A stretch of 64,000 bases of DNA, taken from Cellulomonas sp. S1-8 (lineage in GTDB: Bacteria > Actinomycetota > Actinomycetes > Actinomycetales > Cellulomonadaceae). The stretch covers positions 434,001 to 498,000 of the forward strand of contig NZ_CP110806.1 in the NCBI RefSeq assembly GCF_026184235.1. The letters are read 5' to 3'. Each line of letters begins with the position of its first letter. Positions within the stretch are counted from its first letter, which is position 1. Position numbers and translations under genes: made by a program. Below are positions 52,068 through 61,002 of this stretch, piece by piece. Under the pieces are notes generated by a model. The model saw only the letters and a list, made by a program, of their open reading frames with translations. It was not told the origin of the DNA and searched no databases.

Positions 52068-52907
52068 ATGAGCCTGATCAGCGATCCGCCACGGACTGCC
52101 GCGTACCCGACGCCCCTCGACGAGCTGCTCCTCGGCGCCGAGACCGCCGCGCGGTCGGGCGACTGGCCGGCCGCGGCACGCGCCTGGCTCGAGGCTGCCC
52201 TCCGTCACCGCGCCGACGTCGGCGCCCGCCTGGACGACGCGACGGTGCACCTGCGCGCCCTCGCCGAGGCCGGTGCCGTCGACGCGGCGGGCGTCCTGGC
52301 GCTGCTGCTCGTCGAGCACGCGGGCGACCCGGCTGCCGCAGCGGTCGTCGCGCGCGCTGCGGCCGGGCGAGGGGACGCGGTCGGGCAGCGGGCGTACGGG
52401 TACCTGCTGGTCGGCGGGCGCGGCGTCGCGAAGGACGAGGCCGAAGGTACGGCGTGGCTCCGCCGGGCGGCGCAGCAGGGCGACGCGGTCGCCATGCTCA
52501 ACCTGGTCGACGCGGCGTCCGAGGCCGAGGGCGACGAGCTGCTCGCCCGTGCCGCCGCCCTGGGCCTCGTGCCCGCCGGGGCGCTGCTCGCCGACCGGCT
52601 CTCCGCCCGCGACCGGGACGAGGAGGCGTTGCGCTGGTTGATCTGGGCCGCGGAGCGCGGGCACACGGGCGCGATGGCCGCCGCCGGCGACTGGTTCCGC
52701 GACGGGTTCGGCACCGAGCCCGACCCGGCGAGCGCGGTCCGCTGGTACCTCACGCTCCTGCAGCACGGCGACGGCGACCGGCTGCACGACGCGATCGAGC
52801 TCGTCCGCGAGACGCAGCTGCCCGCCGAGCAGGTGCGCCTCGCGGCGGCTCTTGCGGGCCGCCCGTCGGCGGGGGAGTCGCTGCTGTCGGTGGTCTACGG
52901 CCGCTGA
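52068..52907 (+). CDS. Sel1-like repeat protein
   Basis: The product has 279 residues. The N-terminal half is Ala-rich helix pairs. Sel1-type repeats are visible as GQRAYGYLLVGGRGVAKDEA, GTAWLRRAAQQGDAVAMLNL, ALRWLIWAAERGHTGAMAAA and GDWFRDGFGTEPDPASAVRW. Such proteins act as scaffolds for protein complexes. No signal peptide is seen, so it is cytoplasmic. It is followed at once by the Fic remnant. Confidence 0.85.
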   Translation: MSLISDPPRTAAYPTPLDELLLGAETAARSGDWPAAARAWLEAALRHRADVGARLDDATVHLRALAEAGAVDAAGVLALLLVEHAGDPAAAAVVARAAAGRGDAVGQRAYGYLLVGGRGVAKDEAEGTAWLRRAAQQGDAVAMLNLVDAASEAEGDELLARAAALGLVPAGALLADRLSARDRDEEALRWLIWAAERGHTGAMAAAGDWFRDGFGTEPDPASAVRWYLTLLQHGDGDRLHDAIELVRETQLPAEQVRLAAALAGRPSAGESLLSVVYGR

Positions 52908-52922
52908 GTCCGTCGCGCCGTC

Positions 52923-53117
52923 ATGACGCCGGTCAGCACTGCCGAACGTGAGCTCGGGCTGACGCACCAGGGTTCGCGGAACCTCATCAAGACGGCCGAG
53001 GCGAAGGGCTGGCTGCACAGCCTCGGGACTCACGGCCGCGGCGGACGCGAGCACTGGTACGCGCCAGAGGTGCTCGCCATCATGGAGGCGCCGATGATGT
53101 ACGACGCCGCGCCCTGA
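52923..53117 (+). pseudogene. C-terminal remnant of a Fic-family protein
   Basis: Only 64 residues remain. The reading STAERELGLTHQGSRNLIKT and KGWLHSLGTHGRGG, then HWYAPEVLAIMEAP, matches the winged-helix end of actinobacterial Fic proteins. The catalytic HxFxDGNGR part and everything before it are absent, and the upstream DNA belongs to the Sel1 gene. It is probably a deletion relic, since an isolated Fic wing has no known role, but expression as a small DNA-binding protein is possible. Confidence 0.6.
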
Positions 53118-53170
53118 CCGTGGCTCTACGACGCTGACACCCCCATCAGCCAGGCACCCCCGGAGCACGA

Positions 53171-53206
53171 ACGGCCGGCCGGGGCGCCTTCGCCCCGGCC
53201 GGCCGT
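53171..53206. terminator. Bidirectional stem-loop between the Fic remnant and the second LPMO gene
   Basis: ACGGCCGGCCGGGGCG (53171-53186) and its reverse complement (53191-53206) form a perfect 16-bp stem with the 4-nt loop CCTT. It is downstream of both converging genes. Confidence 0.88.
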
Positions 53207-53222
53207 CGTCGCGCCGGTCAGA

Positions 53223-54185
53223 TCAGCTGGCGGTGCAGGTGGCGCTCAGGCCGGTGCCGCTGCCGTTGGCGATGAAGCCCGCGGTGGTCGTCGCGCCGGC
53301 GGCGAGCGTCCCGTTCCAGGCCGCGTTGGCCAGCGTGTTGGTGCCGCTGAGCGCGGAGTTCCACGCCTGCGTGATCGTGGCACCGGCCACGGTGACCTTC
53401 CAGGAGGTGACCGCGGCGTTGCCCGCCTTCACGGTGACCGCACCCTGGAAGCCGCTGCCCCAGGAGTTGGCGGCACTCACCGTGGCGGTGCAGGAGCCGT
53501 TGCCCGGCTGCGGTGCCGGGGTGGTGGCGGTGGGCTGCGGTGCCGGGGTCGTGGCGGTGGGCTGGGGTGCCGGGGTGGTCGCGGTGGGCTGCGGTGCCGG
53601 CGTCGTCGCGGTGGGCTGCGGCGCCGGGTTCCCGCCGGGCGTGATGTACGCGTCGATGCACTGGTAGAACGCGTTCACCGTGTCGGCGATGTTCCACCGG
53701 ACGAAGATCTTGTGGTTGCCCGTCGGCAGGTTGTTGATCTGGTGGGTGAATCTCTTGGGCGGCATCGCCCCGTTGTCGTTGATCGTGGTGTGCAGCACGC
53801 CGTCCACGAAGTACTCCCACGTCGACGTGGAGTGGTTGGCGACGATGTCCCAGGTGAACGTCTCGTTGGTGCTGACCGCCTGGCGCGGCCAGGTCCGGGA
53901 CTCGTTGTCGAGCTCGGTGAAGCGGCCGCCGCCGGAGCACTGCATCGAGCCCTTCTTGGCCTCCACGCTCCACGGCTCGTACATGACCGGACCACAGTTG
54001 CTGATGGCGCCGGTGTAGCAGAGGTCCTGCCGGCTGGGCGGGTCGGAGATCCACCCGTGCGCCGCTGCGGGGGACGTGGGTGCGACGGCGAGCATCGCGA
54101 AAGTCAGTGCGAGCACCGCCATGACGGACAGGAGCAGCCGCGCGGGGGCGCGTTGCGGGGCACGGGAAAGAGCGGAAGTTCTCAT
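53223..54185 (-). CDS. Secreted AA10 LPMO (chitin-binding type) with C-terminal CBM2
   Basis: This 320-residue protein has a long signal peptide (cleaved after AAA). The mature N-terminal His43 (HGWISDPPSRQ) and His118 (VANHSTSTWEYF) are the copper histidine brace. YEPWSVEAKKG near residue 70 is the pattern of the CBP21-like chitin-active group. The linker has four PAPQPTATT repeats, and the CBM2 follows (CTATV to ATC). It likely cleaves chitin, while the LPMO at 33799 may prefer another polysaccharide. A LacI-type palindrome lies 85 bp upstream. Confidence 0.94.
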   Translation of the reverse strand: MRTSALSRAPQRAPARLLLSVMAVLALTFAMLAVAPTSPAAAHGWISDPPSRQDLCYTGAISNCGPVMYEPWSVEAKKGSMQCSGGGRFTELDNESRTWPRQAVSTNETFTWDIVANHSTSTWEYFVDGVLHTTINDNGAMPPKRFTHQINNLPTGNHKIFVRWNIADTVNAFYQCIDAYITPGGNPAPQPTATTPAPQPTATTPAPQPTATTPAPQPTATTPAPQPGNGSCTATVSAANSWGSGFQGAVTVKAGNAAVTSWKVTVAGATITQAWNSALSGTNTLANAAWNGTLAAGATTTAGFIANGSGTGLSATCTAS

Positions 54186-54269
54186 GACGGGTCACCTCGA
54201 CCGGGAGTGGGTCGGACATGGACGGGCCCGGCCGAACGTACGGGGCGACGAGCCGAGCAGACAGGGCGA

Positions 54270-54279
54270 GAAACGTTTC
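54270..54279. promoter_or_regulatory. LacI-type palindrome upstream of the second LPMO gene
   Basis: GAAACGTTTC is a perfect 10-bp palindrome 85 bp upstream of the LPMO start, in a gap of 380 bp shared with the aminopeptidase gene. LacI-family regulators of carbohydrate genes commonly use AAACGTTT-centred sites, so sugar-responsive control of the LPMO is likely. Nothing else is clear in the gap. Confidence 0.55.
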
Positions 54280-54565
54280 GGTCACCGGGTGCGAACGGGC
54301 TCGAACCACGCCTCTGCGGGTCACCTGCCAGGGATCTGGTGACGGCCCTTCCGTCTTTCCCTCGACCCTGCCGAGCAGGTCGACGGTGTCGCTGCCTCCG
54401 GAAGCGCCCTTGGCCGGTGGGGCTGCTGAGTACGCTGATCGACGTGACCGCCGAGGACGCGGTGGGGCGCCGGCCGGACCCCTGCCGGTGCTGCGCGGAC
54501 AGCGCGCGGCGACACGTGCACGGTGCTCGGTCCTGCCCTCTGACCCGACGAACCTAGGGACGCTC

Positions 54566-56029
54566 ATGGCCTTCTCGGATCACCTCGATGTCATCGGAGC
54601 CTCGCGTGAGATGGGTGCGGTCACGATCGACGTCGCGGTCGACACGCCCGACCAGCCCCGGGTGTGGATGGTCGCCCCTGACGCGGACCTCCCCGACGGG
54701 CTGTCCTGGTCGGCGCTGACCGGCGCCGGGTTCACCGGTGCTGCGGGCACCGTGCACGTGGTCGCCGCGGAGACGCCGCTGGTGCTGGCGGGGACCGGGG
54801 CCACGCCGACGCTCGACGACTGGCGCGACGCTGCGGGTCTCGGGTCCCGGGCCGCCTCACCGCACACCGATCTGGCCGTCCGGCTCCCGGACGACGTCAC
54901 CGCCGACGTCGTGCGCGCGGTCGTCGAGGGGACGCTGCTCGCGCGCTACCGGTACGACGCGCTGCGGGCCCAGGCGCAGGGGCACCGGATCACGCGCCTG
55001 ACCGTGGTGACGGGTGCCGCGCACGACGAGACGGCGGCGGCCGCGGGCCTCGGGGTCGCGTCCGCCGGTGCGACCGCGCTCGCTCGTGACCTGGCGAACT
55101 CCCCGCACAACCACCTCACGGCCGCCCGGTTCGCCAGGATCGCGGTCGATCTGGGCGCGGAGGTCGGCCTGGAGGTCGAGGTATGGGAGCAGCAGCGCTG
55201 CCGTGACGAGCGCCTGGGCGGGCTGCTCGCGATCAACGCCGGAAGCGACGAGGAGGCCCGGTTCGTGCGTCTGCGCTACGTGCCGTCCGGCGCCCCCACG
55301 GGTCGGCTCGCGCTCGTCGGCAAGGGGATCATGTACGACTCGGGCGGGATCGGCCTGAAGCCCAACAACGACTCGCACGCGCAGATGAAGAACGACATGT
55401 CGGGTGCGGCGGCCGTCCTCGCGGCGATGCTCGCACTGCCGGCGACCGGTGGGACGGCGGAGGTCGTCGGCTACCTCATGTGCACCGACAACATGCCCTC
55501 GGCGACGGCCGCCGCGCTCGGCGACGTCGCACGCGGCCGCTCGGGTCGCACCATCGAGATCGTGAACACCGACGCCGAGGGCCGCGTCGTGATGAGCGAC
55601 GCGTTCACGCTGGCGGTCGAGGACGGGGTCGACGCGATCGTCGACATCGCCACCCTGACGGGGTCGGTGGCGCGCGCCTTCGGGTCCCTGCTCTCCGGCA
55701 TCACGGGCTCGGACGACGAGCTCGTCGCCACCCTCACCGCTGCTGCGAACGCCAGCGGCGAGCGGGTGGCGCCGGTGCCCCTGGAGCACCGCTACCGCCC
55801 GCAGCTGAGCTCGCCCGTGGCCGACCTGCGCAACCTCGGCCCCGCCGGCCAGCCCGACGGGATCATCTCGGCGCTGTTCCTGCACGAGTTCACCGAGGGC
55901 CTGCCGTGGGCGCACCTCGACATCGCCGGCACCGCCTGGTCCACCGTCGACGCGGGGTGGCAGACGCCCGGCTGCACGGGCGTCGGCGCCCGGACGCTAC
56001 TGGTTGCCGCCGGAGGCTTCACGGCCTGA
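54566..56029 (+). CDS. pepA: Leucyl aminopeptidase (peptidase family M17)
   Basis: This 487-residue protein has the M17 metal and catalytic residues: Lys253 and Asp258 in VGKGIMYDSGG, Asp277 in MKNDMSGAAAV, and the signature Asp336/Glu338/Arg340 in NTDAEGRVVMSDAF. The N-terminal domain (about 1-165) is the variable M17 domain. The enzyme releases N-terminal amino acids from peptides in the cytoplasm with two metal ions. Its 3' end overlaps the convergent glutamate-symporter gene by 33 bp. Confidence 0.93.
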   Translation: MAFSDHLDVIGASREMGAVTIDVAVDTPDQPRVWMVAPDADLPDGLSWSALTGAGFTGAAGTVHVVAAETPLVLAGTGATPTLDDWRDAAGLGSRAASPHTDLAVRLPDDVTADVVRAVVEGTLLARYRYDALRAQAQGHRITRLTVVTGAAHDETAAAAGLGVASAGATALARDLANSPHNHLTAARFARIAVDLGAEVGLEVEVWEQQRCRDERLGGLLAINAGSDEEARFVRLRYVPSGAPTGRLALVGKGIMYDSGGIGLKPNNDSHAQMKNDMSGAAAVLAAMLALPATGGTAEVVGYLMCTDNMPSATAAALGDVARGRSGRTIEIVNTDAEGRVVMSDAFTLAVEDGVDAIVDIATLTGSVARAFGSLLSGITGSDDELVATLTAAANASGERVAPVPLEHRYRPQLSSPVADLRNLGPAGQPDGIISALFLHEFTEGLPWAHLDIAGTAWSTVDAGWQTPGCTGVGARTLLVAAGGFTA

Positions 56030-57424
56030 CGGCACCGGGAGTGACGAGCGTCGTCGCAGGGTGCCCCACAGCCACATCGTCACGGTGGCCGCGATGCTGG
56101 CGATGGTGAACGGGACCAGGCCCCAGTCGGTGATCAGGGGGACGGACAGCGCGGTGATGAGGCCACCGCCGAGGAACGGCTCGTAGGGCAGCTGCTTGTA
56201 GCCGTAGTCGTTGGCGGTGGACGTGCGCCGTTGCGGGTCGACCATGTCAGCGAGCACGAAGCCCGTGGCGACGTTGCCCTGGGACTGCCCGAAGTCGGCG
56301 ATGGCGTGCTCGAACCAGTTGTGCCGGTGGAACCGCCGGCCCCACCACAGCAGCGTCACGACGCTCCACCCCACGCCGATGACGGTGAACGTGACGATCG
56401 CCGGCACGTTCGCGCCGATGGTCGCCATGGACATCGTCCCGATCGCGCAGACGAGCAGCGCGTCGAGGAACACCGAGGAGATCCCGTTGACGGCCCGCTT
56501 GTCGATCTTGGCGGCCTGCCCCGTCCTCGTCGCGACCCACTGCACGACGAACCCGCCGATCACCGCGACCGGGAACAGGGGGAACTTGTCGAGGATGTCG
56601 GAGCCGAGCGCGGAGACCACCCACCGCGCCGCCCACAGCAACGCGACGGAGACCAGCAGGGCGATGCCGATGAGGGCGAACGCGAAGGTCGTCGGGTGGA
56701 TGCCGGAGTCCTCGACGTCGTGGTCGTCCGACGGTGCGAGGGGCACCCGGTCGACGTCGTAGTCCTCGGACGCGGACAGCGGGACGTTCCGCATCACCTG
56801 CACCTGGGGGCTGCGGACGGCCCAGCGCACCAGCGCGGACCCGATGACGATGCCGGTGACCATGCTGATGGTGGCCAGGCCCAGGCCGATGTCGACCACC
56901 TCGGGGGCGCCTGCCTCGACCAGCAGCGGCCCCATGCCGGCGATGGTGCCGTGCCCGCCGGCGAAGGACATCTCGAGCAGCGACCCGGCCTCGTGCGGCA
57001 GCCCGAAGACCGGCGTGAGGATGAACAGCACGGCGAGCCCACCGAGCGCGAACTGCCCGAAGGACAGGAACGAGCCGAAGATCGCGTGCGGTGCGGCGGC
57101 CGTCCACAGGTCCTTGCCCGACGGCAGGGTCTTGCCGATCATGATCGCCGCGAACACCACCGAGATGAACAGGCCGGGCAGCACCCGCCACACCTCGAGG
57201 ACGTCGGCGGGGAACAGCCCCTGGCTGCTCGTGAGCTCACCGAGCACCTGCGGGCCCAGGAGCAGCACCAGGAAGCCGGTAACGATGGAGGACGGGATGA
57301 ACAGCGCCCGCAGGAACCCGACCCGGCGGCGGACCCACCACCCTGCGGCGAGCATCGACGCCAGGATGACGAACGCCAGGCCGACCGTCTGCGCCTCGCT
57401 GAGCCGATCGAGCACCAGCCTCAC
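55997..57424 (-). CDS. gltS: Sodium/glutamate symporter (GltS family)
   Basis: The product has 475 residues from GTG 57422-57424. About 11 to 12 helices match the ESS family: FIPSSIVTGFLVLLLGPQVL, EMSFAGGHGTIAGMGPLL (the first re-entrant GGGH-like loop) and NWFEHAIADFGQSQGNVATG (the second, with GxSxGN). A charged loop between the halves is acidic (SEDYDVDRV, SDDHDVEDS). The transporter brings in glutamate with Na+. It converges on an aminopeptidase and is divergent from another transporter gene, so the cluster looks dedicated to peptide and amino-acid use. Confidence 0.85.
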   Translation of the reverse strand: MRLVLDRLSEAQTVGLAFVILASMLAAGWWVRRRVGFLRALFIPSSIVTGFLVLLLGPQVLGELTSSQGLFPADVLEVWRVLPGLFISVVFAAIMIGKTLPSGKDLWTAAAPHAIFGSFLSFGQFALGGLAVLFILTPVFGLPHEAGSLLEMSFAGGHGTIAGMGPLLVEAGAPEVVDIGLGLATISMVTGIVIGSALVRWAVRSPQVQVMRNVPLSASEDYDVDRVPLAPSDDHDVEDSGIHPTTFAFALIGIALLVSVALLWAARWVVSALGSDILDKFPLFPVAVIGGFVVQWVATRTGQAAKIDKRAVNGISSVFLDALLVCAIGTMSMATIGANVPAIVTFTVIGVGWSVVTLLWWGRRFHRHNWFEHAIADFGQSQGNVATGFVLADMVDPQRRTSTANDYGYKQLPYEPFLGGGLITALSVPLITDWGLVPFTIASIAATVTMWLWGTLRRRSSLPVPSGREASGGNQ

Positions 57425-57580
57425 CCCCGCGACGTCGCAACCGTCCCCGGATCATGACAGAGCACGCACGCGGCCGGTGCCCACTTGTCCACACACGCGA
57501 CCGATCGACGCGAACTGGACCATTCAGACCGGACGGCGTGGTTCGATGGCGAGACGTGTCCGGCGAGCCAGGAGTGGTCG

Positions 57581-58798
57581 ATGAACCCTGTCGTGGCGTT
57601 CGTGGTCGTCATGCTCATCTGGACCGTCAGCGACTACGTCGCGAAGAGGACGAGATCACTGCTCTCGTCACTCTTCGTCGCCTCGATCATCTTCCTGATC
57701 GGGTTCCTGACGAACGTCTTCCCCGAGGACCTGCTCGCCAGCTCGTCGCTGCTGGCGCTCGCCGGCGTCGTGGTCGGCTTCATCATCGTGCACCTCGGCA
57801 CGATGATCAGCCTCGACGACTTCAAGCAGCAGTGGCGCACGCTCCTCGTCGGCATCGCCGCCGTCGTCGGCATCGGGGTGTTCCTCCTGATCGCCGGGCT
57901 CCTCTTCGGTGGCGGCGTCCAGCCGGGCGAGTACGACGAGCTCGCGGCCCAACCGCTCGACTTCGTCATCGCCGGCGTCGGAGCGCTCAGCGGCGGGACG
58001 ATCTCCGTCCTCATCGTGCAGGAGGCGGCGCTCGGGGTGGGGCTCACCTCGGTGGCGATCTTCCCGGTCCTGATCGTGGCGCTGCAGGGTCTCGTCGGCT
58101 TCCCGCTGACGTCGCTCATCCTGCGCCGCGAGGCGGCGAGCGTGAAGGCCCAGGTCCGTGCCGGCGAGCTCCCCGTCGAGGCGGTGCAGGACACGCCGGA
58201 CGGGACGGTCGCGGACACGGGCCGGCTCCCCGCCGCGTTCCGGACGACCGCCGGGACCCTCTTCGTCGTGGGTGTGGTCGTGCTGGCCGCCATGGGGATC
58301 AACAACCTCACCGACGGGATCCTCAACACGTTCGTCGTGGCGCTGATCTTCGGCATCGCGCTGCGCACCACGGGGGTCTTCAAGCCGTCGGTGCTGGGCG
58401 GCATCGACGCCCTGGGCCTCATGATGATCGCGATCCTGATCCTGGTGTTCGGGCCTCTGGCGACGGTCGAGCTGTCCGATCTCGCCAGCCTCGCGGTGCC
58501 CCTGCTCATCACGTTCGTGTTCGGCCTCGCCGGGATCGCGGTCTTCGCGGCGGTGACCGGCAAGCTCCTCGGGTACAGCATCCCGATGTCGATCGCGATC
58601 GGTCTGACGGCGCTGTTCGGCTTCCCGGGCACGATGATCCTGGCCCAGGAGGCGGCCCGCGGAGCGGGGGAGTCGCCCGAGGAGGTCGCCGCGATCGAAG
58701 GTCAGATCCTGCCCAAGATGATCGTCGCCGGGTTCGCCACCGTCACCATCACGTCCGTGGTCGTGACCAGCATCATCGCGGGCGGCATCGGCCGTTGA
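57581..58798 (+). CDS. Polytopic membrane protein, probable transporter (GltS-like topology)
   Basis: ATG 57581 follows CCAGGAG. The 405-residue product has about 10 to 11 helices with pseudo-repeat glycine-rich loops: FVIAGVGALSGGTISVLIVQ and LFGFPGTMILAQEAARGAGE, plus an acidic cytoplasmic segment (AVQDTPDGTVADTG). It looks related to bacterial secondary transporters of the ESS/2HCT kind, but I do not name a family. It is divergent from the GltS gene and 28 bp before a SLC13-type permease, with which it probably forms an operon. Confidence 0.65.
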   Translation: MNPVVAFVVVMLIWTVSDYVAKRTRSLLSSLFVASIIFLIGFLTNVFPEDLLASSSLLALAGVVVGFIIVHLGTMISLDDFKQQWRTLLVGIAAVVGIGVFLLIAGLLFGGGVQPGEYDELAAQPLDFVIAGVGALSGGTISVLIVQEAALGVGLTSVAIFPVLIVALQGLVGFPLTSLILRREAASVKAQVRAGELPVEAVQDTPDGTVADTGRLPAAFRTTAGTLFVVGVVVLAAMGINNLTDGILNTFVVALIFGIALRTTGVFKPSVLGGIDALGLMMIAILILVFGPLATVELSDLASLAVPLLITFVFGLAGIAVFAAVTGKLLGYSIPMSIAIGLTALFGFPGTMILAQEAARGAGESPEEVAAIEGQILPKMIVAGFATVTITSVVVTSIIAGGIGR

Positions 58799-58826
58799 GC
58801 AGGCACCGCCGTCGGAGGGACTGAGC

Positions 58827-60626
58827 ATGTCGGACGCCACGGTCAGTCTGCTGATCCTGGCCGCGTGCGTCGGCCTCTTCGTCTGGAACCGCCTCTCCGT
58901 GGGCGTCGTCGCGATCCTCACCGCGCTGGCGCTCTACGCGACGGGGCTCGTCGACGCGGCGCAGGCGGTGGCCGGTTTCGGCGACCCGGTCGTGATCTTC
59001 ATCGCGACGCTCTTCGTCCTGTCCGAAGGGCTCGAGTCGTCGGGCGTCACGGCGTGGGTCGGGCAGCAGCTGGTCCAGCGGGCCGGGACCGCACGCAGCA
59101 GGTTGCTGATCGCCCTCATGGTGCTCGCCGCCCTCATGGCGGCCCTCGTCACGCCCAACGGTGCCGCGGCGGCGCTCCTTCCCGTCGTCGTGCTCGCCGC
59201 GCGGCGGTCGGGGCAGGCGACGTCCCAGGTGCTGATGCCGCTCGCGTTCGCGGCCAGCGCCGGGGCGCTGCTCGTGCTCAGCGGCAGCCCGGTGAACGTC
59301 ATCGTCGCGGACGCGCTCGCCGACCGGACCGGGGAGCCGTTCGGGTTCTTCGAGTTCGCCCTGATGGGGCTGCCGCTCGTCCTCGTCACCGTCGCGGTCT
59401 CCGTGCTCGGCGGCCGTCGGCTGCTCCCGAACCGGACCCCGTCGAGCCTGCCCGCCGACTACTCGCAGCACGTCGACACGCTCGTCGAGCACTACGACCT
59501 CGCCGTCGGGTTCTTCCGGCTGACGGTCCGAGCGGCCTCGGACATGGTCGGCAGGCGATGCGCGGAGGTCGCGGTCCCCGACGACGTCCGACTCATCGGC
59601 GTCCAGCGGGCCTCGGGCTCGCCCGCGGGCGAGGACGACCCGTTGGAGGTCGGCAGCGTCGTCGTGGTGACCGGGAGCAACGCGGGGATCGCCTCGGTCA
59701 TCGAGCAGCACGGGCTCGCCGTCGCGTCCACACCGCTGACGCGCGGGACGCGCGAGGCGCTGCTCGGTCGCGAGGTGGGCGTGGCCGAGGTCGTGGTGCG
59801 GCCGCGGTCGCGACTGATCGGCGAGGTCGCCTTCGCCGGCGTCGCCCACTGGGGCGTGACCGTCCTCGGGATCCGCCGGCGCGGCAAGGACAAAGGTGCC
59901 CAGAAGGTGACGCTCGCGGAAGGGGACTCCCTGCTCGTCCACGGACCGTGGCCCGCTGTGGAGGCGTTCTCCGACAACCAGGACGTGCTCGTCGTCGACA
60001 GCCCGGAGCTCGTCCGCCGTCAGACGGTCGCGCTGGGCCCGACTGCTCGGCGCGCCCTGGCGGTGGTCGCGCTCACGGTCGTGCTGCTGGCCACCGGTGT
60101 CGTGCCGCCCGCGATCGCGGGCCTCATCGGCGCCGGCGCCATGGTCATCTGCGGGGTCGTGACGGGGCCGCAGGCCTACCGCGCGATCTCCTGGCAGACG
60201 GTGGTGCTGATCGGCGGGCTCATCCCGCTCTCGGTGGCGATCGCCACCAGCGGCGCGGCGGACCTCATCGCCGGGTGGCTCGGAGGCATGGTCGGCGGCG
60301 GGGGCGAGCGCGTGCTGCTGGCGACGATCTTCCTGCTCACGCTGCTGCTCGGCCAGGTCGTCAGCAACACCGCGACCGTCCTCATCGTGCTGCCGATCGC
60401 GGTGGCGATGGCCGACGACGCGGGGGTCCCGCTCGCGCCCGTCCTCATGCTGGTCGCCGTCGCCGGCGCCGCGTCGTTCCTCACGCCGATCGCCACCCCG
60501 GCGAACCTCATCGTCACGGGGCCGGGGGACTACAAGTTCTCCGACTTCTGGAAGCTGGGGCTCGCGACGACGGTGGCGTGGTTCGTCGTGTCGATCGCGC
60601 TGATCCCGGTGATCTGGTCCGGCTGA
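58827..60626 (+). CDS. SLC13/DASS-type anion permease with internal TrkA-C domains
   Basis: The product has 599 residues. N-terminal helices include FGDPVVIFIATLFVLSEGLE and VTPNGAAAALLPVVVLAARR, and the SGSPVNVIV loop resembles the first DASS re-entrant motif. A soluble middle (about 215-395) holds two TrkA-C-like (RCK_C) domains. The second membrane half ends FLTPIATPANLIVTGPGDYK, the second signature. This layout fits YfbS/SLC13 carriers of sulfate, di- or tricarboxylates. Operon position behind the ESS-like gene suggests carboxylate or amino-acid-anion import. Confidence 0.88.
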   Translation: MSDATVSLLILAACVGLFVWNRLSVGVVAILTALALYATGLVDAAQAVAGFGDPVVIFIATLFVLSEGLESSGVTAWVGQQLVQRAGTARSRLLIALMVLAALMAALVTPNGAAAALLPVVVLAARRSGQATSQVLMPLAFAASAGALLVLSGSPVNVIVADALADRTGEPFGFFEFALMGLPLVLVTVAVSVLGGRRLLPNRTPSSLPADYSQHVDTLVEHYDLAVGFFRLTVRAASDMVGRRCAEVAVPDDVRLIGVQRASGSPAGEDDPLEVGSVVVVTGSNAGIASVIEQHGLAVASTPLTRGTREALLGREVGVAEVVVRPRSRLIGEVAFAGVAHWGVTVLGIRRRGKDKGAQKVTLAEGDSLLVHGPWPAVEAFSDNQDVLVVDSPELVRRQTVALGPTARRALAVVALTVVLLATGVVPPAIAGLIGAGAMVICGVVTGPQAYRAISWQTVVLIGGLIPLSVAIATSGAADLIAGWLGGMVGGGGERVLLATIFLLTLLLGQVVSNTATVLIVLPIAVAMADDAGVPLAPVLMLVAVAGAASFLTPIATPANLIVTGPGDYKFSDFWKLGLATTVAWFVVSIALIPVIWSG

Positions 60627-60690
60627 CCTGTCGAGCAGGCCCGAACCGCCAGGACTCGGTGGAGTCGGTTGCCGAGCTCGTGCCACATGA

Positions 60691-60879
60691 TCAGGGCGCG
60701 AGCTCGGCCCCGTGCTCGCGCAGGATCTCGATCGCTCGGGGGCCGATCGCGTGGAGCGCGAGGAGCTGTTGCTCGCTGACTCCGTGGAGGTCGGTGACCG
60801 TGCGGTAGCCGGCGGCGTCGAGGGCACGGGTGGCAGGCTTCCCCAGCGCCGCCGGGAGGCCTGCAGATGGCTCGTTCAT
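60691..60879 (-). CDS. Small helix-hairpin-helix protein
   Basis: This 62-residue protein has the HhH pattern PATRALDAAGYRTVTDLHGV, then EQQLLALHAIGPRAIEILRE, close to the RNA-polymerase alpha C-terminal/HhH class that binds DNA without sequence preference. The acidic end is short. It is a plausible stand-alone small protein because it has an ATG and the right composition, but no ribosome site is obvious. Confidence 0.75.
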   Translation of the reverse strand: MNEPSAGLPAALGKPATRALDAAGYRTVTDLHGVSEQQLLALHAIGPRAIEILREHGAELAP

Positions 60880-61002
60880 GCCACCAGGATCGCGCCGGAA
60901 GACGCGGCGGGCAACGGTGGCACCACTCGTCGTTCGTCGTCCTGAACGCGGTGGCCTGCCGGTCTCCGTTCCCTCGTCCCGGACGGTGCGCTGGGAGTTG
61001 CG

